In this document: positions 1 through 11,026 of the stretch, in pieces
Position numbering within the stretch: the stretch's first letter is position 1
Layout: every line of letters starts with the position of its first letter
Assembly: GCA_039621445.1 (NCBI GenBank)
Contig: CP154955.1
Location: 36,621,123 to 36,685,122, forward strand
Origin: Euglena gracilis
Lineage: Eukaryota; Euglenida; Euglenophyceae; Euglenales
DNA length: 64,000 nucleotides
Reading direction: 5' to 3'
Program-made: the position numbers and the translations under genes
Notes under the pieces: generated by a model
The model's input: the letters and a program-made list of their open reading frames with translations, nothing else
The model's database searches: none
Told to the model about the DNA's origin: nothing

Positions 1-1815
1 TGTCCCCTTCACTCATATGCTGTGCATGAGGGGAGCTTCTACTCGGGACAATGATCAAAAGCCGGGGGGGTTACTGTTCGGGGGGGGGGGCATGAGTCTC
101 ACAATTCTTTGCAACCATGAATTTCCTTTGTGTGCTCTGTTCATTGTTCTTGGATTTTGAGCATATTATTTAAATAAAATTGCAAAATATCGCCTTTCTC
201 AAACGTTTTTCTCTTTTCCAAGAAAAAGACATCGTTCAACCCATGCATCTATCGAATAATGAATAAAAAACACAATCATCCCCCAGTGGTCATCTGACCT
301 CTAAAAGCCTGACAATTTTCACAGCCCCCTTAATTTTTTTTAAAAAGCACACATTTTGGCAAAATGCAACACATTTTGGCAAAATGCAACACATTTTGGC
401 AAAAAGTTTTAAGGTGTTTTAAAGTCATTTAGTTTTTTTATGGCGCCTCAAAAAGTAATGCCTGACCTCAGCCAATTTTCTCCAGACAGCTTCGGCCTTA
501 GAAGTTGATCATCTGGTGTGAAAGCTTTTTAGTTTGACTAAATTTTACCTTTGAAATTTATTTTTCCTTTTTATTGCAGAAAGTACCTTAAAGAAACCTT
601 AAACAATTTATTCTGGAAAATTTTCAAATTTCGAGCAAAAAAAGAAATCGCGAAATCTCCACAAAAAAACAAGCCAACCCTGGGGGATAAAAAAGTGTTG
701 CTTTCTGGCAACGCTGGAACAGTGTCTATCCACCCAAAACTCGAACCAATGCGCTTTTTTTTTTGACTGTCTAATTTTCAACCTGGACTGACGTTGATTG
801 GATGCCCGGACAAAACCACAGCCAAGGAAAAAGCATCCCCTCAGAAAAGGTTAGGAACCTTCCAAAATCCAAATCTCACTGAGAGACGTAAAACATTTTT
901 AACACAGCCCAAAAAGCACCCCAAAATGGCCGTTTTGGGCCACAAAAGCACGCCAAAACACAGCACAGGCGTGTCGGCAGCCAAAGCCACGAATTACGAT
1001 AGAGGACCAATCTACTGGTTCCCAAAAAAAAAGAGAAAAAAAAAAACGAAATGGGAGTCGAAATGGGTGTTTGGTTTCCTAATTTTAAATTTTGCGAGGG
1101 GGTGGGGTCAAAGGAGGTGGCAGGTGTGTGCCTGTGCAAGTTGGACAGGTGAAAGTTTTGGCATTTCTCGCGAGAGTCGAACATCAGGAAAAAAATTTTG
1201 GCCCCCTTGGGCCAACCAACACAAAATCAAAAAATTTTTGTTTTTAATTTGTCCAGTCTCCCTCAGCTGGCCCTTTGGCCGAAAGGGGGGGGCGGTCCTT
1301 AAGGAAATAAAAAAAAAATTTCCTGTCCCTTAAGGACCGCCCTGCGGAGGTGATTCGGAAACCAAAAATTCATTCGTTTACGACTAGAAAAAAATGCAGG
1401 GACAGGGGCGGGGGGTTCTACCCCCCCCCATTTCCCCAGTGGTGAGCTTCGATCTTTCTCTAAAGAGATGAGAGCTCAGCGACCCCCCCCCCAGCAGGCA
1501 TCATTTTTTAAGGCAAAAATTCTCGAAATTTTTGAGTTTTTCTAAGGTTTCTTAAAGCATTTTAAGAATTATGAGAATTCTTAAGGTATTGTTTTTCCAA
1601 GGGTGGTCAAAGAGTCATCTTAATACAATGTAATTTTTTTTTCAGGTAAAGATGTGTTCTAAGACTGACAAACCACCAGGAAAAGGGGCACAACAAGGCT
1701 CCTTCGCATAAGAAAAATATGTCACACGAAAACGTCGTTGCAGAAGAATATAAATACAAGCTGTATTCCCATCGCTGAAAAGAAATAACAAAAGTGCAGC
1801 AAAAGTAAAGAAGGC
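1..1815. other. AT-rich intergenic DNA, no gene seen
   Basis: No convincing coding region. It holds homopolymer runs, a short tandem repeat near 351-405, and an inverted copy (about 1432-1482) of a repeat family seen again at 11.3 and 18.55 kb. Around 1285-1345 are two inverted copies of a GGCGGTCCTTAAGG-type motif that recurs across the first 20 kb. The 3' end of the minus-strand ER-protein gene lies at 1816. Confidence 0.6.
351..405. repeat. 20-bp tandem repeat, 2.75 copies
   Basis: The unit ACATTTTGGCAAAATGCAAC is repeated head to tail from 351, the last copy being partial. Each unit contains the palindrome ATTTTGGCAAAAT. No function is evident. Confidence 0.85.
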
Positions 1816-1902
1816 TCAGAGTTCGTCACGCTCCACAGTTGTGACTTTGGCCATTCGAGCCTCCAATTTGTACAAGAACTGCTTCACCTCCACCTCTCTT
1901 TG
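1816..1902 (-). CDS. ER-protein gene, terminal exon 7 with RDEL
   Basis: Acceptor TTTTTTGGCAG. It has 28 codons and TGA, finishing the coiled coil and ending TTVERDEL. The final RDEL is a KDEL-class tetrapeptide. Confidence 0.78.
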   Translation of the reverse strand, partial: QREVEVKQFLYKLEARMAKVTTVERDEL

Positions 1903-4900
1903 CTGCCAAAAAAGGATCATGGCGCCTTGGGTCCAAAAAAAAACCAGAAACCTGACGATGCTGATGCCCCCTGGTTTGACCTCTGTACCTTGGCAATTAT
2001 TCATAATAGTCAGCCTTTGTCCGCACACCTAAGACAATTTTAGAGGCAACCCAACGCCCCCCAAAACACATGCCCCCCATGAACAAAGTAACAACAAAGT
2101 AAAAATGCAAAAATTGATGTGCACAAGAGGCCCTTTGCCGATGTCAAGCGCAAGCAAATAAATAAGCAATTAATTTCCCAAAAAAAATCTGATCCAATTT
2201 AAAAAACAAAGAAAGGCCCAATTCCTTATTTTTCTTCCTCCACATTTTCAAGACAAAAAAAACATCATTCAAATGCACTGGTGGGCACGTCATGCAAATT
2301 TCGCATGCACCAGTGCCCACCAGCTTACTGGTTGGCGTTTTCCCATTCTTTTGCAGAGTTAAAAGAAATTGAAAAAAAATATGCACTGGGATTCTTCTCT
2401 GGTTCATTGCCTGAACACTCTGGAGGGAGAACCTTGGGGTTCCTTTGGATGGGTTCGATGGACGATGCACATTTAGAGGCAGCAGGGATGTGCACAATTG
2501 TTATGGGCCGTACAAAAAGTGGGGGTGTGCAAATTATTTGGCAATTCTTTGAAAATCAAATTGTGTGACAGCACCTGACGATCCACCTTCGCTTCATCCA
2601 CCTGGGCCTCCAACTGTTTCATCCTTCCTGTGATGTCCTTGTGCTCCCGAGTGAAAGATTCAATCAAATCCTTGACCTGGGCAGTTTGTGGCCATGATTT
2701 GATGAGCCGGCATTCTTGGTGACCCCAAGGTGGGTGGGGATCATACCATTGCTTACTGACCCCGGAGTTGGGTTTCTGCTGTCAAAAAAACCAGTCAGCC
2801 ACTCCCCACCACCAGGGGAGAGGGTCAGTCACTCGGGCCACTCAGCAAAGGTGGCTAAGATCAATGGATTGGGTCCAGAGCCGGAGCAAGAAACAGGCAG
2901 TCTCTCCGAAAAAACCAAAACCAGTGGGAGAGATTGGTCACACCTGAAGCAATGGCGTGACAAGGTTCAGGTTGGAATATTTGGCCAGGGCGGCCCTCGA
3001 GGAAATAAAAAAAAAACTGCGCTGTCTGAGCACAGTCAATGAAAAATATACAGGGAAATGGGCAAGGAAATTTTGCAGTTTTCAGCAAGAACAGGTCGAC
3101 ATCAGGGGGAAAAAATTGATTCCTGGCATTCTTTGACCATCGCCCGTCCACCCAAAGCATCAAAAAAACATGCTTTTTCGACTATTCAATTTTTGACCCC
3201 GTTCAACTCCCAGTCTGGCCCTTGGTCGGACCTTTGGCCAAAAAGGGGGGGTCCCTCAAAGACGCCCTGATTTGCACTGAAAAATGCAGTTGGCAATCTG
3301 GTGAAATTGAAACTGCAAAAATTCAAGCCAAAATCAGCAAATTGCACCAAAAATTTAGTGTTGACGAAAAATGGAATGACCCACCGAACTGAAGCATATC
3401 AGAGGAACAGCAAGCCACTGGGTAGTGAAAGGGTGGATGACCGAAAGGGTCTGTTCCTGAAACCTTCATCAGGGAATGCTGAACAAAAGAGCGTTGCCAC
3501 GTTAAAACCATTAACCATTCACAGGCTTCCTCACGTGAGGAATCATGGCGGGTTCACTGGTGAACGCTACGGCAACCGTGAACGGTTCAGTGGTAAACAC
3601 TGAACCGTTCACGGGTGAACACTGAGGAATTGTGAATGGAAAATTATGAAGAAATGAATGCCACTGCATGGCAACAGGAGACCGACCTCAAGTGATTTAG
3701 GTCCCCAAACAGGGTTTTCGTAGTCCCCGCAACGATGCGTACTATTTACGCCCCTCAAAAACTTCAGGCTTGAAACTTTCCAAAACCAAACACCGAAGGA
3801 CCTCCCCACAATAGCCGACGGTGTACCCCAGCAAAAGTGCATTTTTCCTTTGGACCAAAAATGCAGTGCTCCCTTCTGCAGCCTTCAAAACAGTGAGCAA
3901 CTCGTCCGCCTGCAAAGCGTTGTTTGCCTCCCTTGGCCTCCTGTGCTTTTTTGGCCCTTTCCTGCGTGACGAGCGGCCTCATCAAAGCATTGAACTGAAT
4001 CAGCTCTGGGAAGATGGTACGATGATGGCAAAAACGGGAGCCAATGCCTTGTAAATGTACGAATACTGGACACTGACACAGATCGAAAGTGCCCACCTTT
4101 TCCAACCTTCTCCTGCCTTGCCTTCACCCAGGGATCTGCTGCGTCTTGAAAGGTTCACTAGCATCAATGCACCATCTGGCCCACCCCGCCAAAACATCGT
4201 CCAAAGAGGCAAAAACAACGCCACGCCAGTTGCAGACATCAATGCACTCCAACATGCCCCCGTTGAACCCCATTTTTCTCATAACCGTTAAAAAACCTTC
4301 AACCGTTCACGGGCTTCCTCACATGAGGAATCGGAGTGCGTTCACTGGTGAACGGCAACCGTCAACGGTTCACTGGTAAACACTGCGGCACCAGTAAACC
4401 GTTCACGCCTTCGGCGCTGTCCATTTCCACACGGGAATCGTGAGTGACACCCAATTTTTCTTATAGAAAGAGGGAGAAACGAACACTGGAACCAAATTTT
4501 CGCCTGAAAAAAAGGACTGCAGGAATCGACAAATCTGATGCAAAGCGCTGCAAAAAAAATGCAACAACTGCCACTGTCAACAAATTTTGTGAATCCGGGA
4601 GTTGCTTCAGCTGGAGGGACCCTACTTTTTCCATCCCTCCGCAAGGCAGTTGAGGAGGAACAATAACTTTTTTCAGCCAAGGAAGCCCTTTGTCTGGCAA
4701 AGGGTTGATGCAGAAGCTCAAATGAGGCCGGATATTTAAAATTCGAATTCAAAAAAATTTGATGTTTTTTGGTGGGTGATGGTCCAAGGATGCTAGAAAT
4801 TACATTATCACTCGATGTTGATCATCTGCTTTGCTGAGAAATTATTTCCTGTGAATTAGAGTTGAAGCTCTGGGACCACGGAAGAACTTTTTCCCTTTAA

Positions 4901-7900
4901 AGGCCACCCCATTGTTGGAATTTATTTGCTGCCCAGCTGCTGAATGGGTTTTTCTTTTTGAGTTGGTGGGGACCAAACAGGCAATTTCTGCTGTTCGTCC
5001 TCTCCCCATTCAGGAGGGGGGTGGTTCGGGCTGAAACCAGTGAATGACCAAATGGTGGTGTGACCATCCACTCCAGTGGCCGCACTCTTAACCTGCAACC
5101 ATTCTAAAACCCGCAGCCATTCCAGTACCTGAACATCCAGTATCCGCATCCACTCCAATGCCTACATCCACTCCAGCACTTGCACTCTTCAGTTGCTGCA
5201 AGAAGGTGTGGGAGCATTGCAAGCTTTTAGAATTTGTTTAGCAGCCCAAAATGGCCCCCAACAAAGGGGAAAATACACAGAAGGCAGCTCAACTCAAATT
5301 TTTATTCGACATCGCTGCAACATTCGAGGTGGGTTGTGTCGAAACGGGTCTAGCTCATCAAACCTTGTTCCATGCTGCCCACCATCCTTGCCTTTCAGAG
5401 CCTCAAACAGTCTACTGGAATCCTGCAAAAAGGAAGAGGAGAGTGCGAAGCAAGACCGTGAAGCCTCCACTTCCTGCAGCACATGTCGAGATAAAATGCC
5501 AGAATGCAAACGAAAACCCCACTTGGTTGGAGTTGGATGGTGTTGAATTGAGCACAGAACTGGAAAAAAAATCATCGCGCATTTGTTGTTGCGGCTGCTG
5601 GGCTGGGATTCTGAAATGCAACATCCATTGTTTGCATGATGCAACTTGGGCATTGCCTTCAGCCCCACCACATGATTGGAATACCATTTGCTTTGCAGTT
5701 CATTTACATTTGCAAATCTTGCCTCACTCTCTATGCCATGTCGCTGGTGGTTTGCAGGTTCTGTTTCTTGGGTCCGTCATTTTGAAAGATAGCAGGAAAA
5801 ACCTGAGGAAATGCTGGGTGAACTGGGATGGCAATCGCTTGAGCGGAAATTTGCTCTGGTTTTCAGAGAGCAGCACGCTTGTCTTTGATTTGAAATATGA
5901 GTTCCACGTACACACAGACACAATGCGCACACGCATTAACGCCCTGGTTAAAAAATCTTGGGGGCCAAAAAAAAATCAAAAAAAAACCCAACCCAAAAAA
6001 ACACATAAATCCTTGCAGTTGCGCCTAAACAATAACTGGAGTGCCTTGTGGTTGGGGCAATTTGCTGTGAGTTTGTTATGAAGATGGCACATTTGACAAC
6101 TGTGGTTACAGCTTTGGCACTTTATGGCACGTTTGATGACCAGCGGGCCAAACACATGCGGCCACTGGACCGCATATGGTATCTCGCTGGAGGGCCTAAA
6201 CATACAGACAGAGGACCTGAAAATAATGGCCGTTTCGTAAATAAAAAAAAACCTGGAGGTTGACCATTGAAAATTGAACAGTTTTCGAGAAACGGTTGCC
6301 TGTTCCCTTTGAAAATTGCAACAAAAGGAAAAAAAATTATTCCCTGCTCAATTTTGTTCTCACTGGGCATTATTTTTGCGCACTTGGCCATTACTTTTGG
6401 GCAATGTGGCTATTTTTTAGGGCACATGGCCATTATTTGAGTCCTTATTTGGCCAATTTGATACCCCGGGGGCCATTATTTGAGTCCTTATTTGGCCAAT
6501 TTGATACCCCGGGGGCCTTCAGGTCTTCCCCCTAAGCACAGTTTCAGACCCAGAACTGTGTCTAGTCCAGAGTTTGGTGGAGCCTTACTGCGGCACCTTC
6601 GGCACCGCCCCTGTGCTTCACCTACAGTGTGGCTAAAAATTACGGAAGACAAAAATTACGGCAAAAAAAATTACGGGAAAAAAATTTTTGGCAAAATTTT
6701 TATTTTGGAAAATAATTTTTGGCAAAATCTGGTCCCATGAAGGATTGACCTCCGGCACAGGTGAGCGACATTTTCCTCCTGGTTGCGTGTTCAACGTATT
6801 TTTCTGTCCCCCAGTGACTGCAATCGCTCGAGGTGTTGTCGCACGTACCCGCCCTCCCAGTGTTCACGAAGAAACAGGTGCAACCTTCTTTTTCTCCATT
6901 CGAACTTCATTGCTCTTCTGCAACAGAGTTTCTTCATGAGCGATAGATTGCCCAAGTTGCTCCTTCAAACTCTCATATTCACTCAGCCAGCTCTCCAATT
7001 CATTGATGGTTGCACCTTGGAAGCAGGACAGAGAACCACAAGACAAAAACGTGTATTTCCAACCCGACCCAACCTGTACTTTCAATCAAAATTCCACTTC
7101 CATCATTGGGGTACATCATTTGGATTTCTATCCCTGTTGAAAAGTCCCCCCCTCCCCTGCAGAGGCCAAGATGAGGGAAGGGGGAACTTTCGACCAGTTT
7201 CCCATTTTGTAAGAGATGGGCAATGAGACAGAAATATCCAACATCTTCGAAAAAGAAATCTCCTGAAAATTTGTTGCAAAAAGGTGTTCCCTCGCCCTCA
7301 AAACACATTACTAGAATGCAGGGTTGAGGTTATTTTGCTTTTATAAAAACAAGCACAAAAAAGCATATTTTTTTGACAATGCAAAATGCCTTTTTTTTGT
7401 TGAAAAACACCAATTTTTCAAAAAAATTACTCAGAAAGTGTTTTTTTGGAACAGACAAAAAATCATTTTCAAAACATTTGGTCAAATTTTTTTGAAATTG
7501 CGATTTTTTTTTATCCTGTTGATGCCAATGTCAGGGCAAATGCTCACGTTAAGGCCTTTGAACAATTAGGGTTTTCCCACATGAAGTTAGAAAATTAGGA
7601 ATACCTGGCGTTTCTGTTCAAAAAAAGTCATTTTCAAAAAAAGTTCCTGGGAACCTCTTACGCTTTTTGCGATATTAAAAAGCATACCATTTTGGAGGAA
7701 AAAAATCCACACACATGTTCTTTTGTTTGGAAAAAAACAAACTGTCAACCTTGCTAGGATGACTTTTGACAGGTGGATCAATTCAGCGCCTGCCCAAAAA
7801 AATTTCCTTTGGTGCCAAAGTGCATAAGGAAAACTCTGACGTAAAATTCGGTGGGAAAAGGTGGGGGGTGGTCGGACCCCCCCCCCAGCATGCGAATGTC

Positions 7901-10900
7901 GACCCCTCCACCCACCACCTTGGTTTTGGGGATTCCTGCACCTCCCCCTCCCCGCGGCTTGGGGGGTGCAAATATATTACACCTAGCGTCCGAAATGTTT
8001 GCCCATGGCCAACAAAAATATTGCCCAAACCAGTCAAAATTTTCGCCCAGCGCCCACAAAAAAATTTGCCCAGAGCTGTCAAAAATTTTTGCACCCCACT
8101 GCCAAAAATATTTGCACTTGCTAAAAAAAATGTTTGCCCTCCGCCATTTAATTTTTGCACAATGAAAAAAAAACCTTTCAAATGCACCAGTGCTTGCAGA
8201 TGAATTCTCAACGACGAATCCAGTGCATTTGTGATGTTCAAGATTTTTCACAACTCCAGAACCAAAAATTGGTATTTGGAAATGTCCAAGAACTCCTGTC
8301 TTTGATTTTTCTCAATACCACGTGTTGGCGTTTGGAGTTTTACACCTAGCGTCCGAAATGTTTGCCCACGGCCAACAAAAATATTTGCCCAAACCAGTCA
8401 AAATTTTCGCCCAGCGCCCTCAAAAAAAATTGCCCAAAGGCCTCAAAAATTTTTGCACCGCGCCGCCAAAAATATTTGCACTTGCTCAAAAAATATTTGC
8501 CCTCCGTCATTTAATTTTTGCACAATGAAAAAAAAGCCTTACACTGGAGAATGGGAAAAGATCCACGCCGATTGAACGTCTTACAACACATTTTTACAAA
8601 AAATCTGAGTATTTGAGGCGCAGGGGTTCGGGACGGAGTCTGCATCTTGGCAGCCGATGAAAAACACAAATGTTTGTTGTGTTCAATCACCATGTTGCGC
8701 ACGTAGCCAACTGGGAGGCCTTGTGCAAGCAGCCAAAATGGCCAAAATGGATGGACACAGTTCAAAATCTGGTCAGAAAAAAAGACATAAAAGGCCCGGC
8801 ACTTCCTAAACTTATTAAAAATATTTGAAAACAGAAAACAGAAGTTGGTGTTCGGAAAATGTCCAAGAACTCCTGTCTTTGATTTTTCTCAATACCACAT
8901 GTTGGCATTGAAGTTGTATTGTCCATTTACAACGATTTGTATTCGAAAAACGGCTCAAAATGGCTTGAAACGAACCAATGTAACTCATTTGTCAAAGGTT
9001 GGAGTGCAGTAGGACAAATTCTGAGGTCAACCGGCTTTTGCAGCAATGACATTTCCATTTCAAACCATTCATTTCCGCTTTCTGAACCATTTTGGTCGGT
9101 TTTGGGGGGTTCCAACAAAATCATTATTCAAGACGAGCATTTTCGACGGAGACTGCGTTTTCAGACGCAGTCCTCATGCCTGAAGTCCGGCGTCTTAGAC
9201 GCAAACCCTGTCCTGAGTCCCTGCACCTAAGACGCGGACTTAAGGGCGACTGTGCAAAACACCCGATCCGTGTGCAAAATTTTTTGGAACGTAGTCAAAT
9301 ATTTTTGAGATAAAGTGCCAAACATTTTTAAGATAACGTGCGAACAAATTTTTAACATGTGCAAACATTTTTGAGATAAAGTGCAAAAATATTGACCAAA
9401 AGTGCAAATAAATACGGTGTGAAGTGCGAAAGAATAGGGCGTTAGGTGTAACACCTCAAAATGACTCTCGAAAACAATTGGATTGACTTCCAACCATTTT
9501 TCCTTGAAAAATAACTGCCCCAATCCGAAAAATGGCCAAAAAGTGACTTTTTCACATTTTTCTACATTTGTCTAAAAAATGTCCAAAATTTGGCCGACGC
9601 TACAGCCCCCCTCTGTCTAACTGTGTTGGGCCAACAGTTAGGGGGAGTGCGGGGACCGCGGCGCCGTGGTTGCCCTTGAGCGCCCCTAAAACCTTGGCTG
9701 AAAACACTGTTTTTGGTCTGAAAGAAACCTGTTTGGGCGAAGATTCAAGACTTTCAATGTCCTGAAATCGGCCCAAACATGGTTTCAAAACAACGTGGGA
9801 GCGGGCGCACACTGCAGCGCAAGCCCCCTGGACCACTCCCCCCGTGCCCCGTCTCCTATCGCAAACGTGCCCCTGCAAATTTGGACCTCCTGCAAGGCGC
9901 CCCTGCCCTAGATGCCCAAGGTGCTGGGATGCTGGGCTGGATCGGGGTAGTACGAGAAAACAGGGAAAGGGCTGTCAAGTTCACGAGGGCCAGCATGCCC
10001 TTGTCCTTGTTCTGGGACAAGATTGGGAGGGGGAAGCCGGGGGAGGGTCTTGTCAATCTTCAGCATGTCCTGCAAATTCATGTTGTTGTTCAACCCCATC
10101 TTTTGTCACCCTTCTGTGAAGGAACAAATCTCCAGCCAACGGAGTACCTCACCACACAGTCCAGTGGTGAAGCCCACCAACAGGACGCCGGCCCCCCGAG
10201 CTTCATAAGGATTAGACCAATTCACCCGCTTCAGCAAGTGGTCTAACTCTTCAGGCTTCAAAACGCCAGCTGGAGGCCGAACCACGGAGGAAACAGCCTT
10301 CCCTTTCGCGCTCCAGAGAACACACTTCAGGCCCCCCTGCTGAACCCGGATTCAGGCTGAAATCCACGATTTGTGAATAGAAAGCTGCATTGGGCTCATT
10401 TTCGAGATTTTCGCCATTTTTAGCACCTTTCATATCAAAAAATATTGCCGCCCAGCCACAATTTGGTTGAGTCGGGGGTCTGGGACGGGAAAAGGCTGCT
10501 AGCTGGCTGGACACCCCCCCGAAGCGGCAGCAAAATGTTCTAAAGGAAAACATTCGCATGCCGAGGTGCGCTTTGCCATGCCGAGGGGCGCTTTTGTCAT
10601 GCCAAGGGCAGCCGGCCCGGCCCCCCCGTGGAGGCATGCCGAACCTCCCTGGGGCCGCTCAAGGACATGTCACCGACTTTTATCAACAGTTTTATCAACT
10701 GTTCAACTATCTCCCCCAAACCATCCCTGTGCGCTTCGAAAGCCTTCAAACTGAACTCTGATATCAAGCTGCAAAAATAACAATTTATACGAATAAAGCA
10801 AAACAAGAAACAAGAAAAAATAATTGTTATTGTAGACCTAATTTTGTAGAATGCAGGTGTCCACTGTAAATTCAAAATTCAAACAAAACACCTTTCAAGG

Positions 10901-11024
10901 AGGCACCTCCTTGGGCTTGCTGCATCGCAATCAACAGTTTGCCCACTGCCATTGGCTGTTCCATGTCGATAGAAGCACAGACAAGGATGTAGACAAAAGG
11001 TAAGAAATATGTGAATGGAGCCAT
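1816..11024 (-). CDS. Predicted ER-lumen protein, signal peptide + coiled coil + C-terminal RDEL; seven-exon gene
   Basis: Seven exons on the minus strand (11024-10885, 10768-10674, 10269-10148, 10011-9954, 7015-6885, 2676-2575, 1902-1816) join into one frame of exactly 735 nt, ATG to TGA, 244 residues. All six introns are GT-AG (116, 404, 136, 2938, 4208 and 672 nt). Residues 1-18 are a hydrophobic signal peptide with a plausible cleavage site after VCAS. Residues 20-138 are a helical domain rich in Leu, Lys and Gly, with no family recognised. Residues 140-235 have the heptad pattern of a coiled coil. The last four residues are RDEL, a KDEL-type ER-retrieval signal. A signal peptide at one end and RDEL at the other support the model independently of the splicing. 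An acceptor AG lies two bases upstream of the ATG (11027-11028), the usual place for spliced-leader addition in euglenids. Function unknown. Confidence 0.8.
2575..2676 (-). CDS. ER-protein gene, exon 6 (coiled coil)
   Basis: Acceptor CTGCCCAG and donor CAG|GTGCTG. It has 34 codons, phase 0 at both ends, and continues the heptads (RMKQLEAQVDEAKVDRQ). Confidence 0.78.
2985..3270. repeat. Interspersed repeat, copy A (inside an intron)
   Basis: About 280 bp sharing long blocks with 14972-15250: a GGAAATAAAAAAAA stretch, a GCTGTC...GCACA...CAGTGAAAAATATACAGG block and a GAACAGGTCGACATCAGG block. Partial relatives lie at 1140-1340 and 19380-19600. It has no terminal coding capacity; probably a short non-autonomous element. 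Confidence 0.7.
3490..3625. repeat. Palindromic GTTCACxGTGAAC repeat, copy 1
   Basis: Dense inverted units (CTCACGTGAG, GTTCACTGGTGAAC, CGTGAACGGTTCA) occur in a block that recurs at 4290-4410 and 21300-21440. In the 4.3-kb copy the first palindrome reads CTCACATGAG. This copy lies in the 4.2-kb intron of the ER-protein gene. Confidence 0.75.
3764..4105 (-). other. Exon-like open stretch inside an intron
   Basis: An open minus-strand frame of about 110 codons has plausible composition (for example FPELIQFNALMRPLVTQERA). It lies within the 4.2-kb intron of the ER-protein gene, between two palindromic repeats, so it may be a captured or dead fragment. No family recognised. Confidence 0.25.
4120..4245 (-). 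pseudogene. Diverged copy of a coding fragment also present at 21.54-21.66 kb
   Basis: On the minus strand it reads LDDVLAGWARWCIDASEPFK. This is close to LDEVLVGWARWCVDARELFK at 21.6 kb, but here the frame breaks soon after. Both copies sit beside the same palindromic repeat family, so the block was duplicated as a unit. Confidence 0.5.
4290..4410. repeat. Palindromic GTTCACxGTGAAC repeat, copy 2
   Basis: Same block as 3490-3625: the CTCACATGAG variant palindrome followed by GTTCACTGGTGAAC and GTCAACGGTTCACTGG units. Confidence 0.7.
4700..6425. other. Intronic DNA, no supported gene
   Basis: Inside the 4.2-kb intron and past its upstream end. A plus-strand open frame at 5251-6081 (about 270 codons, Cys- and His-rich) is the longest but ends in low-complexity Lys/Pro sequence and resembles no family. 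It is not called as a gene. Confidence 0.5.
6426..6520. repeat. Tandem duplication of about 46 bp
   Basis: The block GGCCATTATTTGAGTCC...GATACCCCGGGG occurs twice in direct succession without visible mismatch, pointing to a recent duplication. Confidence 0.8.
6885..7015 (-). CDS. ER-protein gene, exon 5 (coiled coil)
   Basis: Acceptor CTTCCAAG and donor AAG|GTTGCA. The 131-nt exon encodes residues 140-182 with regular heptads (ELESWLSEYESLKEQL). Confidence 0.78.
7980..8165. repeat. 185-bp direct repeat, copy 1
   Basis: Begins TACACCTAGCGTCCGAAATG and ends near TTTAATTTTTGCACAATG. It recurs almost intact at 8340-8525. It is built from short units of the form TTTGCCC or GCAC followed by AAAAATTTTT. 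Lies in the 2.9-kb intron of the ER-protein gene. Confidence 0.85.
8271..8340. repeat. 70-bp direct repeat, copy 1 (partner at 8848-8912)
   Basis: The block GTCCAAGAACTCCTGTCTTT followed by GATTTTTCTCAATACCAC is shared with 8848-8912. With the 185-bp repeat it makes an alternating, partly duplicated array. Confidence 0.8.
8340..8525. repeat. 185-bp direct repeat, copy 2
   Basis: Near-identical to 7980-8165; differences are mostly in A-run length. Confidence 0.85.
9954..10011 (-). CDS. ER-protein gene, exon 4
   Basis: A short 58-nt exon after acceptor TTGTCCCAG, ending at donor GTACTA. Encodes residues 120-138 (NKDKGMLALVNL and following). An alternative Pro/Gln-rich frame over the same DNA was discarded because it does not join to either neighbour. 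Confidence 0.72.
10148..10269 (-). CDS. ER-protein gene, exon 3
   Basis: Acceptor CCTCCAG and donor GAG|GTACTC bound a 122-nt exon encoding residues 80-119, including LKRVNWSNPYEARGAG. The phase fits both neighbours. Confidence 0.78.
10674..10768 (-). CDS. ER-protein gene, exon 2
   Basis: Acceptor TTTTTGCAG and donor GTGACA bound a 95-nt exon encoding residues 48-78, a Leu/Ile/Lys-rich amphipathic helix (VEQLIKLLIKV). Confidence 0.78.
10885..11024 (-). CDS. ER-protein gene, exon 1 (signal peptide)
   Basis: Starts at the ATG complementary to 11022-11024 and ends in phase 2 at a GTTTGA donor (10884). Encodes residues 1-46 and part of 47. The stretch APFTYFLPFVYILVCAS is strongly hydrophobic. 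The candidate trans-splice acceptor TGTCCTCAG ends at 11027. Confidence 0.78.
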
Positions 11025-11026
11025 TC

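Noticed and set aside
5251-6081. 276-codon plus-strand frame as a host gene
   Set aside because: It sits inside the 4.2-kb intron of the ER-protein gene, runs into Lys/Pro low-complexity sequence, and shows no recognisable motif. Kept only as a note.
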